Assembly (NCBI GenBank): GCA_012513595.1
Contig: JAAZBY010000658.1
Location: forward strand, 1-6,317
DNA length: 6,317 nt
From: Chloroflexota bacterium
GTDB taxonomy: Bacteria > Chloroflexota > Anaerolineae > UBA1429
Direction: 5' to 3'
A model generated the notes under the pieces. That model did no database searches. It was not told the origin of the DNA and saw only the letters and a program-made list of their open reading frames with translations. Position numbers and translations under genes: made by a program. Shown here piece after piece: positions 1 to 6,135 of the stretch (positions within the stretch are counted from its first letter, which is position 1; the number at the start of each line of letters is the position of its first letter).

Positions 1-780
<780 letters not shown>

Positions 781-814
781 AGGTTCCTAACGATCCTCCT
801 ATTGATGGTTTGGT

Positions 815-835
815 GCCGCCCGCCGGGCGGGCGGC
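815..835 (-). other. GC-only hairpin between eRF1-like gene and clpB
   Basis: Arms GCCGCCCGCC (815-824) and GGCGGGCGGC (826-835) are perfect complements separated by a single base, so the RNA would fold with about 8-9 GC pairs. It lies in the 82-nt gap before clpB on the minus strand. No T-run follows it in that direction (ACCAAACCATC comes next), so it is not a standard intrinsic terminator. It could be a processing or mRNA-stability element, or a partial attenuator, that sets ClpB level relative to upstream genes; this role is inferred. Confidence 0.5.
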
Positions 836-862
836 GGCATCTGTGAGCTACCTCGCGGCCGC

Positions 863-1948
863 TCAGTAGCGCAGCAACGCGGCGATGCCACCCGCGTTGT
901 GCAGTTCCGGGTTGTCGCGGATCACGTTCACCTCGGCGCCCGTCTGAATGGTGCGATGAATGGCGCGGTTGACCGCGTCGGGCACCGCGAGCATCTCGCT
1001 GGCGCCACAGAAGGGGCAGGTGCGGCTGTGCTCTGCCGCCACATACCCGCACGCCGCGCAGCGGTAGCCGGGCGCGCTGTACTCCTCCTCCACCAGCAGC
1101 TGGCGCACGCGCCCCTGCTGCAGGGCATAGAGGGTATCGGGCAAGCCCGTCACCCCGGCCCCACCCTTGCTCGCCGCCGTGACCACACCGGTGACCAGTG
1201 TGCGTTCCTCTTCTTTGGTGGCGGCGTCGACCACGGCCATCGAGCGAGCCAGGATCTCGCTGGGCGAGGACTCCATGTCCGCCGCAAACTCACCGATGAC
1301 CTGGTCGCGCAGGGCGACGGGCATCAGGTCCTTGAGTTGGGCCAGCACCTCGGTCGCCCCGGCCAACACCAAGCGCCGGCAGGCGTTGCGCTCCCCGTAG
1401 GAGCGAATCTCCTCCACCGCCTGCTTTAGGTTGTGAAGGGCCAGGTTCTCCTCGTGGCGCTGGTAGCGGGCGGCCGCGTAGCCTCCCTGCCGATGGCGTT
1501 TGAGCTGCTCGCCCGCCGCCTCAGTCTCAGAGTGCACCAGGCCTGATTCCACTGTGAACAGGCGCAGGTTGCCAGTATCCACCAGGGCCACGACGTACTG
1601 TCCATAGCGATCCACCACGTCGCACAGTTCGCTAAGGTGAGGAAGGTCCCCGTAATGGGCCTTGGTGGCCACCGGCGTGGGCAGCGGAATCGTCCGCCAC
1701 AGGTCCTCGCCCGCGCTAAAGATGGCGACGCCACGGGCCTCCCAGTCGTACTCATAGTCCAGAAAGTGCTGTACCCGCTCGATCTGCTGCTGCGGAAGAG
1801 CCGTGCCCAGCTCTCGGAGGCAGTTTCTCACCGCAAGGGTGACGGACTCTTTGGGCTCGCGTGCCAGGTCGGTGGACACATACAGGGTCAGCACCGGGGT
1901 ATCTCCCGCGTACCCTACCAGCTCCTGCAGGTTCCTCTTCTCCAGCAT
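863..1948 (-). CDS. Bacterial eRF1-like (baeRF-type) protein with GGY loop and zinc ribbon
   Basis: 361-residue homologue of archaeal/eukaryotic class-1 release factors, probably one of the bacterial 'baeRF' families (family 10 is my guess). Visible layout: an N-terminal domain at about 1-92 (VLTLYVSTDL, then ARGVAIFSAGEDLW) with no recognisable NIKS stop-codon motif; a middle domain at about 98-235 with the loop RHRQGGYAAARYQR (151-164) where eRF1 has GGQ; and a C-terminal domain at about 240-361 with a C-x2-C...C-x2-C zinc ribbon (Cys297, 300, 311, 314), ending GGIAALLRY as in aRF1/Pelota. The catalytic Gln is replaced by Tyr157 while the flanking basic residues are kept. Start: ATG with AGGAGG six nt upstream. 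It lies 37 nt after hspR and 82 nt before clpB in the heat-shock operon. Role inferred: ribosome-associated rescue or quality control under protein-damage stress. Direct peptide release by the usual Gln mechanism is doubtful. Fold assignment is confident; function is not known. Confidence 0.85.
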   Translation of the reverse strand: MLEKRNLQELVGYAGDTPVLTLYVSTDLAREPKESVTLAVRNCLRELGTALPQQQIERVQHFLDYEYDWEARGVAIFSAGEDLWRTIPLPTPVATKAHYGDLPHLSELCDVVDRYGQYVVALVDTGNLRLFTVESGLVHSETEAAGEQLKRHRQGGYAAARYQRHEENLALHNLKQAVEEIRSYGERNACRRLVLAGATEVLAQLKDLMPVALRDQVIGEFAADMESSPSEILARSMAVVDAATKEEERTLVTGVVTAASKGGAGVTGLPDTLYALQQGRVRQLLVEEEYSAPGYRCAACGYVAAEHSRTCPFCGASEMLAVPDAVNRAIHRTIQTGAEVNVIRDNPELHNAGGIAALLRY

Positions 1949-1985
1949 CTTGTCCCTCCTATGGGCTACCTCAAAGCACCCCGGA

Positions 1986-2417
1986 TCAGGTATCGTCGAC
2001 GCCCGAGAGGTCTCGCAATATGGTCTGCTCAGCCTCGATGACCACGGTATCGGCCGTCCTGGCCGGCGGCTGGCCCTCCAGCTCGCGAATGCGCTGGCGC
2101 AGCCTCTCCACCTCAGCGGCGAACTGGCGCTGTTGCAGCTCCATCTGCTTCTGCAGCTCCTGGATGCGGCGGGACATGTTCAGCACCACCTCGACGCCGG
2201 CCAGGTTCACGCCCAGGTCCTCGGTGAGGCGCGAGATCTTGCGCAGCACCTCGACGTCCCGCTGGGAATACAGGCGGATGCGCCCCGCCGTGCGCGAAGG
2301 CCTCAGTAGCCCGATACGGTCATAGTAGCGCAGGCGCTGCGGGTGCAGTTCCACCAGTTTGGCCGCCACACTGATCACGTAGCATGGCTCATCATCGTTC
2401 AGGAATTCATCGGTCAT
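1986..2417 (-). CDS. hspR: HspR, MerR-family heat-shock repressor
   Basis: DNA-binding repressor of chaperone operons. In actinobacteria HspR uses DnaK as co-repressor, so repression is lifted when DnaK is occupied by unfolded protein. The 143-residue product has the MerR winged helix-turn-helix at about 13-61 (YVISVAAKLVELHPQRLRYY, then DRIGLLRPSRTAGRIRLYSQ), then the HspR-typical LTEDLGVNLAGVEVVLNM (64-81), then a charged, Gln-rich coiled coil (about 83-116) and a short tail. It lacks the Cys-rich metal-binding tail of other MerR proteins. Start ATG has GGAGAG six nt upstream. It is the third gene of the operon, 70 nt after htrA and 37 nt before the eRF1-like gene, so it probably represses its own transcription from the promoter upstream of the J-protein gene. 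No canonical HAIR operator (CTTGAGT-N7-ACTCAAG) was found in the window, so its binding site here may have diverged or lie elsewhere. Confidence 0.92.
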   Translation of the reverse strand: MTDEFLNDDEPCYVISVAAKLVELHPQRLRYYDRIGLLRPSRTAGRIRLYSQRDVEVLRKISRLTEDLGVNLAGVEVVLNMSRRIQELQKQMELQQRQFAAEVERLRQRIRELEGQPPARTADTVVIEAEQTILRDLSGVDDT

Positions 2418-2487
2418 GTCTGGCTCTCCGCTCGGTCTCAGGAACGCGTCTTTGTCGTCTGTGGGCCTGCCGGCCGTCCGGCCGCGG

Positions 2488-3732
2488 TCAGCGCACTGGC
2501 CGGCTGCCCAGGGTTACCTCGGCCGTGTGCTCCTCACCCTCCCGGACGTAGGTGAGCGTGATGCGGTCGCCCGGGGAGGTGTTATCCACCAGGTAGATCA
2601 GCAGATCGTCGAACTGGCGGACGGGCTGTCCATCAACGGCCACAATCACGTCACCACCAACGCGCACCTTTGCACCGTAATAGTCCACTTCCCGGTCGGC
2701 GCCGCGCAGCCCACCCTTGCCGGCCGGCCCGCCCTCGACCACGTCGGTGACCAGCGCCCCGCGGTCCACCGCCAGGTCCATGGCCTCGACGTGCACCGGC
2801 TGCAGATCGGTGCCCGCGATGCCGAGCCAGGAGTACTCGTAATGCCCCTTGGCGATCAGGTCAGGCAGTACACGCCTGACCGTGTTGATCGGCACCGCAA
2901 AGCCCACCCCGCCAGAGACGCCCGTCAGCGAGTTCATCGCCGTGTTGATGCCGATCACGCGGCCCTGGCCGTCGAGGAGCGGCCCCCCCGAGTTGCCATA
3001 GTTGATGGCCGCATCCGTCTGGATCATCTCCGGGATGGAGAAGCGCCCGCCGCCCACCTGCTCGGACGAGTGCCCCAGCGAGAGGGTGCGCCCCAGGCCG
3101 CTGATGATCCCCACCGTCATGGTGCCCTGCCAGCCGAAGGGGTTCCCGATGGCGATGGCGCGCTGCCCCACCTTGAGCGCGGCCGAATCACCCAGCGCCA
3201 CCTCCACGAGCGGCACGTCATCGTCCTCCTCCACGCGCAGCACGGCAACGTCCGAGTCGGGATCGCTGCCCAGCAGCTCGGCGCGTAAGATCGAGCCATC
3301 CTGCAGGACGACCTCGATAAGCTCGGCATCCTCGGCCACGTGGTTGTTCGTCACCACCAGGCGCTCCTCGGCATCGACCACAAACCCGGACCCCTGCCCC
3401 TGGGTGAACTGCTCTTCGCCCTGTTGGGTCGTCGACGGCAGCAGAGTGGCCTCTTGGCGGATGACGCGGATGCTCACCACCGACGGGATGACCCGTTCGT
3501 AGAGCGTGGCCAGGTCCTCCTGCGCCTCGGCCGGGGCCGGGGTGGGCAGGGCCGGAACCGCCGTAGGCGCCAGCGGCGTCGGAAGCGAGAGGGAATCCGC
3601 ACTTTCCGTGGCAACGGCCTCCTGGAGGCGACCCAGGTCGGCGGCCAGGTGCACCGCCTCACACCCGGAGGTGCTGGCCAACACCAGGGCTAGCAGAAGC
3701 GCGAACAGGGCTTGCTTGCGAACGACTGACAT
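2488..3732 (-). CDS. HtrA/Deg-family serine protease, predicted lipoprotein, one PDZ domain
   Basis: Trypsin-like (S1C) protease that degrades or refolds damaged proteins outside the cytoplasm. The 414-residue product begins with a signal peptide (MSVVRKQALFALLLALVLAS) followed by TSGC, a slightly atypical lipobox with Cys24 as the likely lipidated residue. A Pro/Ala/Thr-rich linker spans about 49-70. The protease domain covers about 75-295 with the full triad: His131 in VTNNHVAED, Asp161 in DPDSDVAVLR, Ser248 in GNSGGPL. A single PDZ domain (about 300-410) contains GGDVIVAVDGQPV. The gene starts 11 nt after the J-protein stop codon, and its Shine-Dalgarno sequence (AAGGGGAC, 3738-3745) overlaps that stop, indicating translational coupling. 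It is therefore an extracytoplasmic protease inside an otherwise cytoplasmic chaperone operon. The catalytic residues are intact, so it should be active. I leave the symbol blank because DegP, DegQ and DegS orthology cannot be told apart here. Confidence 0.93.
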   Translation of the reverse strand: MSVVRKQALFALLLALVLASTSGCEAVHLAADLGRLQEAVATESADSLSLPTPLAPTAVPALPTPAPAEAQEDLATLYERVIPSVVSIRVIRQEATLLPSTTQQGEEQFTQGQGSGFVVDAEERLVVTNNHVAEDAELIEVVLQDGSILRAELLGSDPDSDVAVLRVEEDDDVPLVEVALGDSAALKVGQRAIAIGNPFGWQGTMTVGIISGLGRTLSLGHSSEQVGGGRFSIPEMIQTDAAINYGNSGGPLLDGQGRVIGINTAMNSLTGVSGGVGFAVPINTVRRVLPDLIAKGHYEYSWLGIAGTDLQPVHVEAMDLAVDRGALVTDVVEGGPAGKGGLRGADREVDYYGAKVRVGGDVIVAVDGQPVRQFDDLLIYLVDNTSPGDRITLTYVREGEEHTAEVTLGSRPVR

Positions 3733-3743
3733 GGGCGTCCCCT

Positions 3744-4685
3744 TTAGCGGCGAAGCTCGGCGAGCTGGCGAAAGAGCTCCTGCTCCTTCTCGGTAAGCTG
3801 CTGAGGAATGGTCGGCACCACCTCAACGAGGAGGTCACCATATTCCTCGGGATTCTTGAGCTTGGGCATTCCCTGCCCGCGCAGGCGGAACGTGCGTCCC
3901 GTCTTGGTCTCCGGCGGGATGCGCAGCGCCAAGGTCTGGCCCTTGAGCGTCTGGAGGGTCACCTCGCCGCCCAGCACCATGGTGTACAGGTCCACCGGCA
4001 GGCGCTGGATCAGGGTATCGCCCTCGCGGCGGTAATCCGGGTTCTCGGTGACGCGCACCACCAGGTACAGGTCCCCCGGGGTGCCGCCGTTGCCGCCGGG
4101 CTCCCCTTCGCCCGAGACGCGCACGCGCGAGCCGCTGCGCACGCCGCGCGGGATCTTGACCTCGAGGCGGCGGGTGCCGGTCTGTAGGATGCGCACGGTG
4201 CCCTGGTAAGCTTCCTGGAGGGAGATGACCACGGGCTGCTCGATATCCCTCCCGGCGCGCGCAAAGCCCTGCGGATATCCCGCGGCCCTGCGTTCGCCAC
4301 CGAACAGATTCTGGAAAAAGTCAGAGAAGCCGCCGCCGCCAAAGAGATCGTTCAGGTCCACGTACTCGGCATGGGCCTGCCGTTGCGCGCCACCCTGGGC
4401 CCCCGGAGAGAACCACTGGCTCCAGTCAAAGCCGCTCGGGTCACCGCCACCCTGCTGGTACTGCTGCCAGGAGCGACCGAGGCGGTCGTACTTGCTGCGT
4501 TTCTCGGGATCAGTGAGGACCTCGTAGGCTTCATTGATCTCTTTGAAGCGCTCCTCGGCCTCCTTGTTGTTAGGGTTGACGTCCGGGTGGTACTTGCGCG
4601 CCAGCCGGCGGTAGGCCTTGCGGATATCCTCATTGGCGGCGTCGCGGTTGACGCCGAGGACCTGGTAATAGTCCCTATACTCCAT
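3744..4685 (-). CDS. J-domain co-chaperone, class B (CbpA/DnaJ-like, no zinc finger)
   Basis: Hsp40 that delivers substrates to DnaK and stimulates its ATPase. The 313-residue product has a J domain (1-70; [23 protein letters not shown] at 33-35), a Gly/Phe-rich stretch (about 78-140; [18 protein letters not shown]), and two C-terminal substrate-binding beta domains (about 147-213 and 214-293). No CxxCxGxG repeats are present, so it is class B like CbpA rather than canonical DnaJ. I chose ATG 4685 because [12 protein letters not shown] is the normal J-domain start and GGAG lies 11 nt upstream. An in-frame GTG at 4736 would add 17 residues without a recognisable ribosome site. It is the first gene of the minus-strand operon, about 100 nt downstream of a strong TTGACA-N17-TACAAT promoter. 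The stop codon overlaps the ribosome site of htrA. DnaK and GrpE are not in the window. Confidence 0.93.
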   Translation of the reverse strand: MEYRDYYQVLGVNRDAANEDIRKAYRRLARKYHPDVNPNNKEAEERFKEINEAYEVLTDPEKRSKYDRLGRSWQQYQQGGGDPSGFDWSQWFSPGAQGGAQRQAHAEYVDLNDLFGGGGFSDFFQNLFGGERRAAGYPQGFARAGRDIEQPVVISLQEAYQGTVRILQTGTRRLEVKIPRGVRSGSRVRVSGEGEPGGNGGTPGDLYLVVRVTENPDYRREGDTLIQRLPVDLYTMVLGGEVTLQTLKGQTLALRIPPETKTGRTFRLRGQGMPKLKNPEEYGDLLVEVVPTIPQQLTEKEQELFRQLAELRR

Positions 4686-4783
4686 GCGCTGCGCTGCTCC
4701 GTTCCCCAGGATACGGCCGTCGGGAGTGCCCGCCACCTGTGGCCGTCAGGAGGCGTCCCGTACACGGGCTTGTGAACATGCTC

Positions 4784-4812
4784 ATTGTACCGCATCTCGC
4801 CGGGCATGTCAA
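4784..4812 (-). promoter_or_regulatory. Sigma-70-type promoter for the J-protein/htrA/hspR/eRF1-like/clpB operon
   Basis: Read on the minus strand: -35 TTGACA (4812-4807), 17-nt spacer, -10 TACAAT (4789-4784). The -35 is a perfect match, the -10 has one mismatch and the spacing is ideal. Transcription would begin near 4777, giving a leader of roughly 90 nt to the ATG at 4685. No other convincing promoter was seen within the operon gaps. Confidence 0.75.
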
Positions 4813-4872
4813 CAAGGTTGCCAATCCGCAGTCAACTTTTCCCCCCACAGATTGGCAGAAGCCCTTGACATG
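4805..4872. promoter_or_regulatory. Symmetric control region between divergent promoters (nested inverted repeats)
   Basis: Two perfect 8-bp inverted repeats share nearly the same centre, about position 4838. The outer pair is CATGTCAA (4805-4812) with TTGACATG (4865-4872); each outer arm contains the -35 hexamer of one of the divergent promoters. The inner pair is TGCCAATC (4819-4826) with GATTGGCA (4850-4857), placed 6-7 bp upstream of each -35. The layout fits a shared regulator binding site, such as for HspR or an unknown factor, but no known operator consensus (HAIR, CIRCE) is matched. Confidence 0.5.
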
Positions 4873-4892
4873 TGTTGACAGTGTGCTATAAT
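4865..4892 (+). promoter_or_regulatory. Sigma-70-type promoter for the hsp20 pair
   Basis: -35 TTGACA (4865-4870), 16-nt spacer, -10 TATAAT (4887-4892), both perfect consensus hexamers. Transcription should begin near 4899, giving a leader of about 74 nt before the first hsp20. A second TTGACA (4876-4881 region, starting at 4876) lies inside the spacer and is too close to the -10 to act as its -35. Such a near-perfect promoter would normally need repression, in keeping with a heat-shock operator overlapping it. Confidence 0.8.
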
Positions 4893-4918
4893 CAGGTCAC
4901 AAGGGTTCGGGAGGGAGC

Positions 4919-4933
4919 CCGGGCAGGGCCCGG
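4919..4933 (+). other. Small GC hairpin in the hsp20 leader
   Basis: CCGGGC (4919-4924) and GCCCGG (4928-4933) pair perfectly around a three-base AGG loop, within the predicted 5' untranslated leader. It lies 26 nt upstream of the AGGAGG ribosome site (4960-4965) and does not itself cover that site. It may simply stabilise the leader. A role in temperature sensing is possible, but the sequence offers only a weak pairing partner for the ribosome site (CACC at 4937-4940). Confidence 0.3.
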
Positions 4934-4972
4934 CCCCACCCCACGCTTGACGATGAATTAGGAGGTGCGTCC

Positions 4973-5407
4973 ATGAGTAGCTTGCGAAGGTATGACCCGT
5001 CTCTTGTCGAGGGCGCTGACCGCGGTTGGCTGGGCCGGCCGCTGGCTGACTCCCTCCGCGCCCAGTTGGCCACCATGGGCCCGTCGCTGGACGTCTATGA
5101 GACCGAGTCGGGCCTCGTCGTGCAGATGTCGCTGCCCGGCGTCTCACCCGAGGACGTCGACATCACCGTGACCGGTGACACGTTGACCATCCGCGGGGAG
5201 ATCAAGCCCGACGAAGGCGAAACGGACCGTGACTATCTGCTGCGCGAACGGGCTCACGGCACGGGCCGCTTCAGCCGCTCGCTGACGTTGCCGCGCGACG
5301 TCGACGGCCCGGCGGGGGAGGCCAGTTTCCAGCACGGCGTGCTCACCTTGACCCTGCCACGGACCGAGGCAAGCCGCCCGCGGCAGGTGCCGATCAAGTC
5401 CGCCTAG
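4973..5407 (+). CDS. Hsp20/alpha-crystallin small heat-shock protein (first copy)
   Basis: ATP-independent holdase that binds unfolding proteins in large oligomers until DnaK, ClpB or GroEL refold them. The 144-residue product has a variable N-terminal arm (1-36) and an alpha-crystallin domain at about 37-130: PSLDVYETESGLVVQMSLPG, the DVDITVTGDTLTIRGEI strand pair, RFSRSLTLP, and the signature ASFQHGVLTLTLPR (117-130). A short tail carries the IxI-type motif VPI (139-141) that bridges subunits. Its N-terminal arm is unlike that of the second copy (no WDPFRD motif). Start ATG is supported by AGGAGG seven nt upstream, and a consensus promoter lies at 4865-4892. It heads a two-gene plus-strand operon divergent from the J-protein operon, with 92 nt to the second hsp20. 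Confidence 0.95.
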   Translation: MSSLRRYDPSLVEGADRGWLGRPLADSLRAQLATMGPSLDVYETESGLVVQMSLPGVSPEDVDITVTGDTLTIRGEIKPDEGETDRDYLLRERAHGTGRFSRSLTLPRDVDGPAGEASFQHGVLTLTLPRTEASRPRQVPIKSA

Positions 5408-5499
5408 GCCGGAACCCGCCTCGGTGGAGGGGCGCTGTGACTCGTAACCATTATGCCGGAGGGCATGGCCCGATCCGGCCCAATCAGGAGGCTGCAACC

Positions 5500-5946
5500 A
5501 TGTCTATCACCCGTTGGGATCCGTTCCGCGATCTGATCACTCTGCGTGAGGCGATGGATCGCCTCTTCGAGGAGAGCTTTGTGCGCCCCGGCACCCGCTG
5601 GTCAGCGGGGCAGGAGGAAGGCTACTGCTCGCTGCCGATCGATATCTACCAGACCGACGAGGAGCTGGTGGTCCAGGCAGTCGTCCCGGGGCTGAATCCT
5701 GAGGACGTGGACATCACCATCGAGGGGGACACCCTGACCCTGCGCGGGGAGATTAAGGGGCCTATCGACAACGTGACCTACGTCATTCGCGAGCGGCCCT
5801 GTGGCAAGTTCCAGCGCAGCCTGCGGCTGAACATCCCCGTCCAGGCGGATAAGGCCGAGGCCACCTTCGACAAGGGCATTCTGACCCTGACCATTCCCAA
5901 GCAGGAGAAGATCAAGCCCAAGCAGATCAAGGTCAAGACGCTGTAG
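5500..5946 (+). CDS. Hsp20/alpha-crystallin small heat-shock protein (second copy)
   Basis: Second small heat-shock holdase, 148 residues. The N-terminus MSITRWDPFRDLITLREAMD is the common bacterial Hsp20 opening, followed by the alpha-crystallin domain (about 44-134; LPIDIYQTDEELVVQAVVPG, DVDITIEGDTLTLRGEI, KFQRSLRLNIP and the signature ATFDKGILTLTIPK at 121-134) and a lysine-rich tail with the IxI/V motif IKV (143-145). The ATG at 5500 is preferred over an in-frame ATG at 5437-type upstream start because AGGAGG lies eight nt before it and homology begins there; the longer form would add 21 unrelated residues. The 92-nt gap after the first copy holds two tiny hairpins (5419-5430 and 5453-5466) and no clear promoter, so co-transcription is likely. 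The two copies share DVDIT and DTLT/RGEIK blocks but differ enough to be old paralogues that may form mixed oligomers. Confidence 0.95.
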   Translation: MSITRWDPFRDLITLREAMDRLFEESFVRPGTRWSAGQEEGYCSLPIDIYQTDEELVVQAVVPGLNPEDVDITIEGDTLTLRGEIKGPIDNVTYVIRERPCGKFQRSLRLNIPVQADKAEATFDKGILTLTIPKQEKIKPKQIKVKTL

Positions 5947-5968
5947 GCCACCGCGAACGTCTGCTGAG

Positions 5969-6000
5969 GGGGCGCCCGTGAGCATGCTCACGGGCGCCCC
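5969..6000 (+). terminator. Perfect 32-nt palindrome, probable hsp20 terminator
   Basis: GGGGCGCCCGTGAGC (5969-5983) and its exact complement (5986-6000) flank the bases AT, 22 nt after the second hsp20 stop codon. The fold would be extremely stable. Only a weak T-containing stretch (GTTCT) follows on the plus strand and none on the minus strand, so it is not a textbook U-tract terminator. Its position between convergent hsp20 and groEL genes supports termination or 3'-end protection, perhaps for both transcripts. Confidence 0.65.
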
Positions 6001-6064
6001 AGCGTTCTCGGGGCGCCGACCGCCACGCAGGCTGCAGCGCAGGCGCGCTTGCCCTGCCACGCAA

Positions 6065-6100
6065 GGGCGGGGCGCCGACCTCACAGCCGACGCCCCGCCC
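6065..6100. terminator. GC-rich hairpin downstream of groEL, possible terminator
   Basis: GGGCGGGGCG (6065-6074) pairs with CGCCCCGCCC (6091-6100) across a 16-base loop, 35 nt beyond the groEL stop in the minus direction. No T-run follows on the minus strand; on the plus strand a short CTTTCT follows at a distance. It may end the groEL transcript or back up the hsp20 terminator. Confidence 0.4.
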
Positions 6101-6135
6101 CCCTACCGCTACCTTTCTGCTGACGAACGGGCCGA

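Noticed and set aside
1331..1337. CTTGAGT, one half of an HspR HAIR operator
   Set aside because: It lies inside the eRF1-like coding region and is not followed by the ACTCAAG half seven bases later.
2463..2487. Inverted GGCC repeats between htrA and hspR as a terminator
   Set aside because: The stem is only about five base pairs with no T-run on the minus strand, so it does not support transcription stop.
2416..3288. Long plus-strand open frame (290 codons) opposite htrA
   Set aside because: It is antisense to a gene with a full catalytic triad and PDZ domain, is rich in Arg, His and Pro as expected for a GC-rich shadow frame, and shows no recognisable domain or good ribosome site.
4686..4736. 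N-terminal extension of the J-protein from a GTG at 4736
   Set aside because: The added 17 residues do not resemble a J domain, no ribosome site precedes the GTG, and the ATG at 4685 gives the standard J-domain start.
5437..5499. N-terminal extension of the second Hsp20
   Set aside because: No homology in the added 21 residues, while AGGAGG at 5486-5491 correctly positions the ATG at 5500.
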